From positions 5,956,034-6,020,033 of the forward strand of contig NC_057013.1 of the NCBI RefSeq assembly GCF_000002595.2: a stretch of DNA of 64,000 bases, read 5' to 3'. Positions 12,929 through 23,687 of the stretch are shown here, piece after piece. The notes under the pieces were generated by a model. The model did not search any database and had not been told where the DNA came from. It worked only from the letters and a program-made list of their open reading frames with translations. A program made the translations under genes and the position numbers. This DNA is from Chlamydomonas reinhardtii (lineage: Eukaryota; Chlorophyta; Chlorophyceae; Chlamydomonadales; Chlamydomonadaceae). Position 1 is the first letter of the stretch, and every line of letters begins with the position of its first letter.

Positions 12929-13835
12929 TAAAAAAAACGAAACGAAAGCCCGCCCAGACGACGCCGGAGTTACTTACCGATACCCACCATTTTACCGTGC
13001 ATCGCGTGACTGTCGTGACCCCGGTAGTCATACTTACCCGCGATAAGCCTGGAACCCCACGGGCGACCATTCGGCCTGACCCCGCGATGCACCTGTATGC
13101 GTCCATGCTCCGCACCCTGGGCGCGCTAAACAACGTTTACCCAGCACGCCTAATTCCCGGATTCCCGCCCGCTGGTCGTAGTCGAGCTCACCTATAGGCA
13201 AAAGTGGAAGCATGGGCATAGGGCGGCAGCGAGGAAGTGTCACGGGCATGTGAATGGCAACGGCGACAAGAGAGGCGGCGTGCAGCAGACAAGCTAGGTA
13301 TCACGCGTCCCAAATCCCGCCCACTAAGTACAATAACACTATTGGAAGAGGGCGAGTTAGCGGTGGCACTGCGACTAAACGGGGTCGAGGCGGCATGGGG
13401 GACGTGGCGGGCGGCGGTTGCAGCGTTTCCAGACGCGTGTCAAGCTGGTGTGTGTGCGTGTGACGTGTGTGCGCCGTGGGCTGGCGGGAGCTGGCCTCCC
13501 GCTCCCCACTCCACGGCGGCTGTGTGTGTGTGCGTGTGCATATGTCCCGACGGCTAGAGGTGTAGCTATACGGTGTGTGACAACCGGCTTGGCGCGCGCG
13601 ACGGCTGCACGCCTTTTAGCTCCCCGCCGCTCGGTACACCCTGCCATTCTGGGGCTATCCTAACCACCCCACCTGCGCTTCTCTTGCAATATACGGTATG
13701 CTATGCCTGCAGATGTCGCAGCCGAGGCGGTCCACGGGGACCAGCGGCTTCACAGCAGTGTCGTCGTCGCTACTCGCGGCGATGCCGGCGACCCCGTCCG
13801 TCACCTACAGCCCTGCAGGCAGCGGCCGGTCATAG
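5442..13835 (+). CDS. Receptor-like protein kinase (TKL type), single-pass membrane protein
   Basis: Exons: 5442-5603, 5766-5912, 6192-6279, 6566-6640, 6884-7048, 7337-7389, 7639-7734, 8100-8131, 8341-8489, 8704-9946, 10076-10241, 10514-10710, 10841-10880, 11189-11245, 11514-11595, 11875-11915, 12071-12130, 12281-12433, 12754-12795, 13713-13835; about 1056 residues, all phases compatible. A signal peptide (LLWAVLALAPAL) precedes an extracellular region with N-glycosylation sites (NVT, NAT). The membrane span VIGGLVVFVAVAYGWVAW lies near residues 323-342, followed by about 390 Ala/Gly-rich residues. The kinase domain starts near 734: glycine loop GKGSYGRVFEG, VAVK (Lys about 755), HRDLK (about 867-871), DFGLA (about 891), APE, DIYSFGVVVW. 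All catalytic residues are present. The last exon is inferred from a CAG|gtgcgg donor and ctgcag acceptor; without it the frame stops at 12807. The ligand is unknown. Confidence 0.85.
7061..7140 (+). repeat. Intronic G-run/CCAAACTAAACC repeat, copy 1
   Basis: It starts about 12 bases after the donor of kinase intron 5: a G-run, then TTGTAAATACTAAACC, CCAAACCAACGAAAACG, then AGCACAGGCAGAGGCGTT. It is sense to the gene and contains TGTAA at 7075-7079. Other copies lie at 12482, 34130, 36995, 37466, 40259, 40358, 46461 and 54114. Confidence 0.8.
7742..7890 (+). repeat. TG microsatellite with TG-anchored element A
   Basis: In kinase intron 7. A CG/TG run is followed at 7805-7834 by GAGCACAAGGAAAACATT and ACGCG, then more TG. 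The same core follows TG runs at 11660 and 55250 and is antisense near 366-395. Confidence 0.75.
8226..8292. repeat. (CA)n microsatellite in kinase intron 8
   Basis: About 30 CA units between exons 8 and 9 of the kinase gene. Confidence 0.9.
11638..11790 (+). repeat. Two TG tracts carrying elements A and C
   Basis: In kinase intron 15. TG run, element A at about 11660-11688 (AAGCACAAGGCAAACATAAC), second TG run 11708-11750, then element C at about 11751-11790 (TTTTGGAGATTCAAGGGAGG, then GAGCCGGCAC). Element C recurs after a TG run near 19457. Confidence 0.75.
12482..12525 (+). repeat. Intronic G-run/CCAAACTAAACC repeat, copy 2
   Basis: In kinase intron 18, about 50 bases after the donor and preceded by a G/A-rich run. 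Core GTAGACACCAGCCCAAAC followed by TAAACCGAACCCAATG. Sense orientation. Confidence 0.8.
12850..12978 (+). repeat. TG microsatellite with TG-anchored element B
   Basis: In kinase intron 19. A TG/CG run is followed at 12927-12978 by GTTAAAAAAAACGAAACGAA, AGCCCGCC and CGCCGGAGTTACTT. A reverse-complement copy abuts the CA run at 23546-23600. Confidence 0.75.
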
Positions 13836-14239
13836 GGCCGCTGGATGAATTCATCTGCTATTTATGCGTGCATAAGCTTTTACCTTTCTTTGTCGGTTTG
13901 TGCAACTGCCGCAAGTTTGCATGCATTGCGCGCCAGGCGCTGCACCAGCAAGCTTCCAACATCGAAGCTGCAGAAGCCTGCCTGCGCATATCAGGTATGC
14001 AGCGCAGCAGCACATTCCAATTAATTCACAAGGACGAACCTTTCCCGCATGCAGCGGTTGCTCTGACACGATGAAACGTGGGGTTTTAGAGGTCTGTTGA
14101 CCAAAGTGAGAAAGCGGGCCGAGAGTGACTTTGGTGTTGCCTTGCTATTCAAGCTGCCACCTGGGCGCGCTAGACTGCTATGGATGGATGGTGGATGCTG
14201 CGAACAAAGGCGGCTGTGGATTGGGCGGCGTATAAATTG

Positions 14240-14244
14240 CTGTA
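14240..14244 (+). terminator. Probable TGTAA poly(A) signal of the kinase gene
   Basis: TGTAA about 405 bases after the kinase stop at 13835. The normal spacing supports the inferred last exon; from the alternative stop at 12807 the UTR would exceed 1.4 kb. Confidence 0.55.
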
Positions 14245-14947
14245 ACTAGGCGTCTGGGCATGCAGGGGTTGGAATGCGGCGGGCACGGCAATGTGTGGCG
14301 TCATTTGCATGCGGCCATGCGCGTTGCGGGAGACTCTGAGTTTGGGAGGTTTTGGGGTTTGGATGACGCGCATCCCGCCGTTAACCGCCTGAAGGTGCAG
14401 GACGGTTGGCACCTGTTGGCACGAACGGTGTGTAGTTCTGTGAGTAAATAAATGGATATTGCACGTACGGGATATGGGGGCTTGCGTGAGAGATTGATGC
14501 GGAGCACGGTACGAGCATGCCCAGTACGGTATTTATAATCATGGATGCCGTTGGAACAAATTGTGGTACGGCAAAGACAAGGCGCTTGAAGGATGCCCCG
14601 CGCAGCCGTGTGGCCGGCTGGTGTGCTGGCAATTGCCTTCCTTTGCTTGAACAAGTAGTATAAATGCGACATTGCAAGAAGGGCCAGTCCGACCAGCAAA
14701 GGGAATACTATGGTTGCTACTATGCGTTTACTGCGGGTGGCGGGATGGGTGTGTTAACCCTCCACACGCCACGCCTACAACCGCCGATTCGGCGAAGGTG
14801 CACGGTGAGGCTGCTGCTGCGCAGCTTGATGTTGTGGCTGCATCTATGCACAGGCGGCGACTTGTTTTCGCGACCTGCGAGGGGCTGTGTCCTGGCGCGA
14901 ACCGCTTCGGTTGCTGGCTGCGGTTGGCTTTGCTGTGGCATCGCGTC

Positions 14948-15083
14948 GCGACTGCTAGATAGGCACCGGGTTTGGCTATGTGCCTGTTGAAACCGACCCC
15001 GGCTATGTCCGGGCGATGAGGTTGTTCGGCCTTAGACTGTGGAGGGGCTCAGTCCCTTTTCCCGTGACCGGGGAACACTTGTC
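14948..15083 (+). repeat. Dispersed repeat, copy 1
   Basis: About 135 bases from CGACTGCTAGATAGGCACC to GGGGAACACTTGT. A nearly identical copy in the opposite orientation lies at 29428-29562. No terminal structure is visible, so the class is unknown. Confidence 0.85.
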
Positions 15084-15413
15084 CCATACTAGTCGCGACC
15101 TGGTAATAGAAAAGAAAAGTGGAAAAGGGAAGGGAAGGGGTGGGTGGCATGGCAACCTGAGTAGACCTGAGACTTTCTGCGTGCGTGGCTGAGTACCCGG
15201 TTGGCCGGTTGGACAACTGCGCACGTGCGTCGCTCGCAACTGCGCACGGGAATGCTGGCCTCCCGAGTATACTGAAGCTGTAAAGAGTAAAGAGGACGGT
15301 GCATGAGGAGTGTCATGAGAGTAAAAGTGAATTAGCCCGCCGCATCGAGCAGAGTTTTGGGCTTCAGCCCCCCGAGCGCAGCGATTTAGGGGGGGCCGAC
15401 ACCCCCAGGAACA

Positions 15414-15501
15414 CCTGTTTGCTGTCTGCTTGGGGTATGGGCGTCAGCTGCACCCTATGGGACCTCGCCAACCTGCCTGAACCCTGTCCCATCACACACC
15501 C
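15414..15501 (+). repeat. Dispersed repeat flanking next gene, copy 1
   Basis: About 88 bases, from CTGTTTGCTGTCTGCTTGGG to CCCATCACACACCC, matching the reverse complement of 19651-19739 with about one difference. The pair brackets the gene at 16059-18897. Confidence 0.85.
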
Positions 15502-16058
15502 CCAGGAACACCTGTGTCCGTGACCATCTTCCAACCCTTGTCAGCACAAGGACTCAGCAAGGACCCCCACGGCCCTGCGCTGCTGCGCAGTGGACTGTCC
15601 CGGCCTGCCGGGGATAGGGATAACGCCGGAAGCGGGGTCTACACTACATTGTAGTATGGTTATATGTGGCCATACACATATAGCTAGGTTCTAAGTGGCA
15701 TTGCGTACGTCTGCCGGTAATGCGAGTCTCGCGAGGGGGGCGCGGGTGCCTTGATGGTGCTGGGTTCGTGTCTGGGCCCCGTCAGCACTCCTACCGCCTG
15801 CAATCGATTCACTAATGCTTGTTCCCGACTATATATTGCCGCAACAAGCCAAACGCACTTGCGTTTGACTGCTGTTATGCGCGCCCTTCGCACTGAAACC
15901 TGAGGCGCGGTAACGGAGCTCTCACAGCGCTTCCAGGGTTTATTTTTAACGAGACAAGCTATGAAGTAAACAATGCACGCTAATATCAGCAGCGCCAGTA
16001 GGCTAGGTGACATGCGGAGCCCTACTAGCCTCATAGTCTGAGCCAGGAGTCCTGGACC

Positions 16059-18071
16059 ATGGCAACACCGCTTGGCTTTCCACTGGACTCTTTGAAATGG
16101 AGCGCCAGTGGACTGGGGAGCGCCGACGACTTGGCGGCACCGCTGAACTCGCAAGAACTCGCATTTCTTGGACCACCGTCTCGGTCGTGCACCGCGCGGA
16201 GCTCCCTCGGCGCGGATCTCATTGGTGCTGAACTAGATCAGCTGCTTTTAGATGCAGAGCGTCATTTGCGCGCTCTGGGCGCGAACGACAGCCTGCGCCG
16301 GGGCCCACTCGGCAGCGACGTGACTCCGGACCCCGGCCCGTCGGGGGTCGTTACCCCGCAGCCGTCTGCTAGGCCCGGCCCTGCAACCGACCAGAACATG
16401 TCAGCAGCAAGCGGCCAGCAGGCAGCAGCCGCGGCGCCATTGACAGCGGTTGCGGCGACGAGCCGCCTGCCCCAGCCCAGCGGTCCCCGGCCACTGCGGC
16501 CGCTGGATGCCCTGCCATCCCTCCCTGACTTCGGCATATTCGGCTGCGACAGCGGCGCCCTTGAGCCCGACCAGGAGCAGCAGCAGCAACAAAGGCAGCC
16601 GCCGGGGCAGGGCCAGAGGGGCCGGCCGCAGCTACAACAGCAGCAACAGCAGCAGCAACAGCAGCAGGGGCTGGGGCTGAGGCAGGGGCGGAGCAGGCGG
16701 AAGCTGTGGCGGCTGTCGTCAGAAGACGAGGCGTTGTTCGGTGCTGACATGGCCGACCTGGAGGCGTGCGGCCTGGTGGGGTGGACGACCGAGCAGCTCA
16801 GGCGGGCAGCCTCGGCCCGGCGGCGGCTCGGCGCCGCCGCCGCCAATACCAGCACCATGTGCACCAGTGCCAGCAACACCCTTGCAAGCGCCCGCAGCCC
16901 TGGCAGGCGCACCCGTTGTAGGGGCCGCGACAGGCGCGCCTGGCGGGTCCGCTGCCACCGGTACCGCCGCCACCGGTGCCGCTGCTGCCGCCGCCGCTGC
17001 GGCTGCGGACGTTGCGCAGGTGCCGCCGGGCAGTGGCAAGCCGCCGCGCGCTCCGCCACCCCCCACCGCACCCCCGGCCCCCTCGTCCACGTCCACCCTC
17101 GGCAGCTCCTTCGCCCACGCCACAGTCGCCGCCGCCGAGGCCGCCGCCTCCTTGGCGTCTTCGCTTGCGCCCGCGGCGGCGCACGCGGCCGCTTCTTCCT
17201 CCCAGGGTGCCGCGGGCGCCGCAGGTACAGCTGATGCCGCGCTCTTCCTCGCCGCCGGCGCATGTGGCGGTGGCGCCACCAGACGTGCGGGCGGTGCCGG
17301 CTTTGCGGTCATGAGCGCGGGCGCGGGCGCGGGCGCAGGCGCGGGCGGTGGCGGTGGTGGTGGCGGCGTGGGTGTGGGCGCTGGCGAGCGGCCCTCGCTG
17401 CCGCTGCTGCTGCCGCGCGGCGGCGCCGGCGGTGGTGCGGCGGAGCTGCTGCAGCAGTACCTGATGCTGTCGGCGGACGTGGAGGGCGAGCTGCGGGAGC
17501 TGGAGGGGGACAGGGAGGAGGAGGTGGGGGAGGAGGAGGGCGAGGAGGGGGCGGAGGGAGTGGAGGGGGAGATGGAGAGCAGGGGAATGGAGAGCAGGGA
17601 GGAGGTGGACAGGGAGGAGGAGCGCAGGGAGGAGCGGCGGCGGGAGGGCAGCGGGCAAGAGGGCCGGGGGCAAGAGGGCGGCGGCGTTGGAGGAAGAGTG
17701 GGAGGAGGAGGTGGTGGTGGCGGCCTGCTGATGGGCTGTCGTACAGCTGACATGGATCAGGAGGAGCGGCGGCGGGACGGTGAGCTGCGCGAGTTCGAGT
17801 CCATGGAGCGGCAGGTGGAGGCGGCGGCGGCGGCGGCCAGGGACACGGCGGCGGCAGCGACCGCAGCCGCAGCCGCAGCCGCGGGTGCAGCCGCCACGGG
17901 GGCAGTATCAGGAATAGGACCAGCACCAGAAGTTGCGGTCGCGCTGGCTGCTGCGAGCGGGGATGTGGGCGGGGTGGCGGTCGCGGGTGCGGCCAGTGCG
18001 TTATGGGCCGCCATGGAGCTGGAGCTGCAGGCCGCGTACGGCGGTGGCGGCGGCCACGCGGCGGCGGCAGG

Positions 18072-18102
<31 letters not shown>

Positions 18103-18897
18103 GGTGCCTCGGCGGGTGCGGCAGCGGCGGCGGCAGCGGTTGCCAAGGCGGGGGCGGCGGCAGCCAACGTCACTGCTGGAGCCGTGCGCGATGCAGGTGC
18201 AGGCGCCGGCACCACGAGCACAGGTGCTGGCGGTGCGCTCCCGAACTACTGGCTGCAATCCGTGGACCTGTGCACAGCAGGCAGCAGCCGCCAACCAGGC
18301 GTTGACGCCAGCGGTGAAGCCAGTCAAGGCGCGGTGGCGGCGGTGGCGGCGGCGGCGGCACCGGCCGAGCGTCGGGCGCCGCGGCGTGCCGCATCTCGTG
18401 CGGACCGGCCCGCGGCCCTTGCAGGCACCGCAGCTTCATCAAGTGGCGAATTAAATCCAGAAGGGGATCCCGACACGGAGCTTGATCCGGATCTGCTTGC
18501 GGCTGAGGCGGCCGCGGCAGCAGCTGCGGTGATGGCGGGGGTGGCGGGGCCGTGGTCTGCACCCTGCACGCCTGGACACGTCGGCGGCAGCAGGGGCGGG
18601 CGAGACGTCGGCGGCGCAGCGGCAGCGGCAGCGGCAGCTGTGGCGTTGGCTGGCCGCGGCGGCGCTGGTGGTGGCGTGTTGCGGGGCGTCGCAGCCTTAG
18701 GCTTAGGTCGCGGCGCCACCACAAGCGAGGGCGGCGGCCTGAGAAACCAGGAAGATGCAGGGGCGTGGGCGGGCTTTGGCGGAGGCGGCGGCGGCGGCGG
18801 CGGCGGCGGCGGTAATGGCGAGGAGGCGCCGAGCTCGTGCTTTGCATCGCCGTCAGGCGCTGCGTGCTCGGCCCGTGCGGCGGCGGGCCTTGTGTAA
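16059..18897 (+). CDS. Unrecognised protein with DLEACGLVGW motif (family member 1)
   Basis: The start ATG 16059 sits in a good context (gaccATGG). The N-terminus has SADDLAAPLN and GAELDQLLLDAERHLRAL, resembling the start of the gene at 58289. Then come Ser/Gln-rich sequence, a Gln tract near 16635-16665, and about 16713-16820 encoding LFGADMADLEACGLVGWTTE. This frame is convincing to about 16850. Downstream, coding character moves to the +1 frame, open to TAA 18895-18897: long Ala/Gly tracts, a Glu/Arg-rich probable coiled coil near 17490-17690, and acidic GDPDTELDPDLLAAEA. Joining the two needs an unseen short intron between about 16850 and 16960 (a GTGCCAG...CGCAG candidate exists) or reflects an indel. 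Function unknown. Confidence 0.55.
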
Positions 18898-19373
18898 TGT
18901 GCAGCAATTCAATTTGAGCACGTGTGTACCTGCTTGGGAAATTCATCCAAAATCTGTGGGCTGGTCGCGCGCAACAGCAAACGTTGCCGCGACATTTTGA
19001 GAAGCACCAGAGACGCACATTGGAATCATGTGAAGCAGCAGCATCAGGCATGCGAGTGTGTATGCACACATGTACACGAGGAAACAAATGTGGGGCGCTC
19101 ATGCAACTGGTAGTGGTGATAATGGTGGGTTGTTAACACAAATTTACTAGTTACCCTTGAGCTAGTGACCCTTGATGACAGCAGTGGCATTAAGTGTGCA
19201 CGGCAGCTGGGCCCTGGAGCCGCGTCGGCCCGCAGCAGACGCGCTGCCGGACATTGCATGGCTAGCGGCAAAGACAAGCCCATAGGAAAATGAGGGCCAC
19301 TTGACGGGACAGGGCGAGCGTGCATTGGTAAGAGCACAAGGGGAATGCGTGTGTACTGTACCGTCCGCCGTGA

Positions 19374-19490
19374 GTGTGTGTGTGTGTGTGTGTGCGTGTG
19401 TGCGTGAGTGTGTCTTTGTGTGTGTACTGTTTGTGTATGCCGTATGTCGGTATGCGTTTTGGAAACTCAAGGGAAGGAGCCGGCACTGCT
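19374..19490 (+). repeat. TG tract with TG-anchored element C, copy 2
   Basis: An interrupted TG run (19374-19440) is followed at 19457-19490 by GTTTTGGAAACTCAAGGGAA and GGAGCCGGCAC. It is the same core that follows the TG run at 11750. Confidence 0.7.
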
Positions 19491-19650
19491 GCGCACTGCG
19501 CACTGGATGCACCTGTGCATGCTAGAGGCTGCGAGGTGCATGGGCTGGTCTTCTTGGCGGAAGATGGATCGCAGATCGCTCGGTCGGTTGCAGTGCTAGG
19601 CTCAGGCGTCGGCGATTGTGCTAGTCCGCAGATGCGTACGGAGATTGTCA

Positions 19651-19739
19651 ATGGGTGTGTGATGGGACAGGGTTCAGGCAGGTTGGCGAGGTCCCATAGG
19701 GTGCAGCTGACGCCCGTACCCCAAGCAGACAGCAAACAG
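19651..19739 (-). repeat. Dispersed repeat flanking previous gene, copy 2 (inverted)
   Basis: Reverse complement of 15414-15501 with about one difference. Together they form widely spaced inverted repeats round the gene at 16059-18897. Confidence 0.85.
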
Positions 19740-19973
19740 TTTGCAGCGGCAGAGCAGGAGTGCATGGCTGGTCGAACGCCGGAGTTACTGTACCGACAAG
19801 TTGCTGGCTGGCTGGAAGTTTGCTGATGCGCATTGTCAATGGGTGCGGCAGTGTCTGGGCGAGGCCGCGCCTTGTGGGAAACACAAGTGGTGTTACTAGC
19901 GCTGCCCTGTACGTGCGCCTTCTGGTGATGTGATGGACACAGGCAGTGCTGCAGTAGGGTACAAACGTGGTTC

Positions 19974-19978
19974 TTACA
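19974..19978 (-). terminator. Probable TGTAA poly(A) signal (reads TTACA on +)
   Basis: On the reverse strand, about 360 bases after the stop of the gene at 20336-22077. Confidence 0.5.
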
Positions 19979-20335
19979 TTCAGTGCTTGCTGTTGATCAC
20001 AGTAGTGTGTCACAGCCGTTGCCTTGCACAGCGGCACAGCCATGTGTGCGGTGTGCGTGCGTGTCTTCAAATGTCTGCAAGGTTCTCTCCTCGGCCCTCT
20101 CGCTCGGATTCATGCATGCCTCACGCCTCAATCTTATCTTAGATAGATACATCCAAATCTCATGGCAGTTCTCAATTTCTCAGTCTTTTGCCCCGGGATG
20201 CTCATCAAAGTGGCGCAACATATATAGTTGGGGATCCCGACAGTGCTTCTCGTAACTCCTAGCGCCATGTTATCAGCCAACAAACTCTAGTTTGGTCTCA
20301 CTCAATCTGACACCTATCAGCAGTCTCGCTCACAG

Positions 20336-22077
20336 TCACCTAACCGTCTCAGCACATTCCTCTAGGTAGCTACCTAGCACTCCTCCTCCTGTTGCCCAAA
20401 CACCAGCAGCACCCGCACAGCCTCCGCCTCCTCCTCCGCCAGCCACCAGGCCGCACAGCGCATGCTGCATGCCGGCGCCGCCGCCGCCCTTGCTACTGCT
20501 ACTGCCGGTGCTGCGGCCGCTGCTGCAGCGGCTGTAGCAGGGGCTGCTGCCCGCCGAGGTGCAGGGGGTGGAGCCGCAGCTCTCCTCATTATTCTCACCC
20601 TCACCACCGCCCAGCGCCTTGTCCTCCTCCGCCTCCAGCACCAGCCGGCGGTAGGCTGTGTCCCGAGCCAGGCGCTGCGGCGTCCACCCCACCAGGCCGC
20701 ACGCCTCCAGGTCCTCCATGTCCGCACACATCAGCAAAACGTCCTCCGCGCACAGGCCGTAGCCACTGCTGCCACGGAGGGAAGGAGGAGTAACAGCCGC
20801 CACCGCCGCCACCGTCGGGCTCAGCAGCAGCGTCGCCACTGCCTGGTCCGCGGCCTCACGCAGCAGCACAAAGTCCACCTCGGCCTCCTCCGCCTCATCA
20901 TCACTCTCAAAAAGGCAGCTTGTGGTGGCTGTGGCTGTGGCTAGAGAGGAAGCGGCGGCGGGGAAGTGGGTGGGAAAGGCGGCGGCGCACGTGGCGGCGA
21001 CTGCGGCCCAGTCCACGGCGGCAAAGGCCTCTGCCAGCTGTGCGTCATGCAGGTCGTCCAGGGTCCAGTGCAGCAGGCCAAAGCGCTCCAGGGTGGCCAT
21101 GTCGGCGTCACGTAGCGCCGCCCACTCGGCCGCGGAGGCCCAGCAGGACCAGTCGAAGCGGCCGAACGCGGCGGCCACCCGCGCCTCAGTGCGGGGGCTC
21201 ATGCAGCAGCAGGAGTCGCAGCACGAAGAGAGGTCGCCGTCAATAGCGGTAATGGTGAGGGTTGCAGGGCACAGCGGCTGTGGCTGCTGCTTGGGCGGTG
21301 GGCTGGGCACGGGGCGCGGGCGCGGCGAGGAGCATGTGGACGCGAAGGCGGAGGCGCAGGCGGAGAACGAGATGAGTCGGGTGGTGCCGCAGGCGGCGGC
21401 ATTGGGCGATGACAACGGCTCCTCCGCCGCCTCCTCCTCGTCATCGTCACTGCTGCAGCTGCTGCCGAAGAGCGTGTTGGTGTACTGGGAGCTGCCGCCG
21501 GAGGAGGACACCTGGGGGGAGGGGGGGCGGCAGGGAGAAGGGCAGGGCAGGGGTTGGGAGGGGAGGGCAGGCGAGGCCAGGAGTCAGAAGCTAGCAGCGA
21601 TACCGTACAGCAGGGTCAAGGTTTTCGGGATGTCTGCTTCAAGCACCCGCCGCACGCTTAGCACCCCAACAGCCTCTTGCTTCGGACCCTCATCATCAGC
21701 TTCAGATCCCTCACCTGGCGGGGCGAGTAAGCCAGGCACTCATAGCGCGTGTCAGCAAAACCGCTGGCGCTGGCGCTGGGGCGGCGGCAGCAGTCAGCCG
21801 CGAGGGCGCTGCAGCGAACGAAGGCAAAAGGCGCCGGCAGCAGGGAGGCCGAGGCCGGGGCCGAGGCTCCTTCGAGGCCCCAGGCACGAGGGCTGATGGC
21901 GCTCACGGCGCTGGGCGACAGGGGCTCACACCAGGACCCAGGAGTCACGTTGGTGACGGCGCCAGTCGAGTCGCTCGCCGAGCTCGGCGGGGTCGCAAAG
22001 TCAAGGATGGACTCGTCCTTCAGGCAGTCCGGCACCTCGATGGCCAGGCTTGGAAGACAGCGCAGCGATGGCGTCAT
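20336..22077 (-). CDS. Unrecognised protein with two DLEACGLVGW-type motifs (family member 2)
   Basis: Two exons, 22077-21715 and 21511-20336 (phase 0, CAG|gtgagg donor, ccccccag acceptor), give 512 residues. The first exon opens MTPSLRCLPSLAIEVPDCLK and is Ser/Ala-rich. The second has an acidic stretch (SSDDDEEEAAEEP), then a divergent motif RDADMATLERFGLLHWTLDD near 21040-21110 flanked by AAFGRFDWSCW and AAVDWAAVAA, then the near-identical CADMEDLEACGLVGWTPQRL near 20680-20740. The C-terminus is Gly/Ser/Cys-rich. No known catalytic motif, signal peptide or membrane span is visible. The nucleotides of the second motif almost match those in the genes at 16059 and 58289. Function unknown; existence as a gene is well supported by splice sites, codon bias and a poly(A) signal. 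Confidence 0.7.
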
Positions 22078-23117
22078 GATTCCTGGGCTTCTTGCTTGAG
22101 CTCCTGGGAGCAGTCGCAGACTGTTGAGACCACGAAGGCAAAGGCGCACTCCGATGGCTTGACGGGCTCCGGCAAAGGCTCGAGCCTCTTGGCGAGCAAG
22201 CTATGCTTGGCGAGCGAGTATTTGATTCCGTAAATTGGATGGCTATGGGGAAGTGAGCGCAGGAAGCGTAGAGCTGAAAGCAGGCTTTCGTTCCAGCGGT
22301 TCGTGCAGGTCGTTGTCAACGATGTTGCTTTGTTTGAACGCGATGGAGAAGTAAAATTATTATGAAGTATGACTGCGAGCTGCTGGTCTTATGGCCGATG
22401 CGGGCGCCACGGCAAGGCGCAACTGGGGCTAGCGCCCGACGCTCGGCGCGAAGTGCAGGTTCGCTGTGCTCAACGCCAGGCCCCGAGACCTGCCCTAAAC
22501 ATTAGCGGGATGGAGCATGTATTTACAGGGCCAGTTGCTCCTGGTAATACAGCAGGAATGAACTGGTGGGCGACTGCAGTGACATTTCTCGCGCGCGGCC
22601 TTTCTGAGCCGCGCGCAAACGGTATTGCGCATATCATGACCTGCAAACTCAGCTGAGTCAAATGTGCATTTTGCTGCGTCACTGACTCAGACCGGGCTGC
22701 AACCCCCCAAAGCCATCCGCAACGGCGGCACGAACCGTGTTCCACAAACTCGGTTATAGCCCAGAACCACACAAGCAATGCTCACATGCATGCACATCAC
22801 CGACCATTGGGGCAGAAACGCTCAACGCAGCACATGATGGCGTGCACACGAACTTAGGGCAGCCATTTTGGCCCCTGCGCGCCTCGCACTCCCCAAGCAC
22901 CGCCAGCGCAAGGAATCCACCACACCTGCCTCGCCGCCATGCATACCAGCAGCCATAACAGTTCATGCAGCGCTCCCACTCACACGCAAGCTTGGTCACT
23001 AGCACTGTGATCGCCAATGCCCAGCGCTCAGTCTCAGCGTTCGAGCCGGGCGGAACTCGACGCCGCCTTAGTTTTGCCGCCCTCAAGTCTCAGACCTGCC
23101 CTCAACCCCTCTCACCC
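22078..23117. other. Spacer between two reverse-strand genes
   Basis: It holds the 5' flank of the gene at 20336-22077 and the 3' UTR of the pseudouridine synthase. No separate gene is supported. Confidence 0.5.
22523..22527 (-). terminator. Probable TGTAA poly(A) signal of the pseudouridine synthase
   Basis: TTACA on the + strand, about 590 bases beyond the stop at 23118 on the reverse strand. Confidence 0.45.
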
Positions 23118-23604
23118 CTACTCCTGCTCCTTCCCAAAGCCCTTCCCCTCCTCCTTTTCCTCCGCCTGCCCTAACTCCTGCCCCTGCTGCACCGCTGCTG
23201 CCGCCGCCGCAGCCGCCTCCCCCTGCTCCCCCAGCTGCTGCTGCTCCCAGTCGGGCGGCGCGGTGAAGGTGCGGCCGCGCCACGTCAGCCGCCAGGCGTG
23301 CAGCCCGATGTGTGTCTCCAGGTTGGGCAGCTCCTCTATGACCGACACCAGCGCCGGGTCGGACACCACACCGCTCTCGTCCACCAGCAGGTTCTGTTCG
23401 CGTGTGAGAGGGTGCGGGTGCCAGATTACCATCATGAACAATGCAAGTGAACAATGGGAGGAAGGAACTAGGTTGGCCTGTCCCAAACTGACCCGTTGAC
23501 CTTTTCGCCCATTTGCGTTTCTATTATGCAGCCTCTCACCCGCCCTGGAGAAGTAACTCCGGCGCCGCCTAGGCGGGCTTCGTTTTTCCTTTTCTTAACA
23601 CAAG

Positions 23605-23687
<83 letters not shown>

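Larger units (their letters stand above)
13836..16058. other. Intergenic region with dispersed repeats
   Basis: Kinase 3' UTR to about 14260, then 1.8 kb without a supported gene up to the ATG at 16059. It holds two repeat fragments, at 14948-15083 and 15414-15501. A balanced-composition stretch from about 15640 is a likely promoter region for the next gene; I see no clear TATA box. Confidence 0.5.
18898..20335. other. Intergenic region between two convergent genes
   Basis: No gene is supported. It contains a TG-rich tract with element C and an inverted copy of the 15414 repeat. The right part is the probable 3' UTR of the reverse-strand gene ending at 20336. Confidence 0.5.

Noticed and set aside
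16960-17234. Continuation of the 16059 frame to a stop at 17234
   Set aside because: This part is Arg/Cys-rich (CHRYRRHRCRCC), the signature of a shifted frame over Ala/Gly codons; the +1 frame is the coding one.
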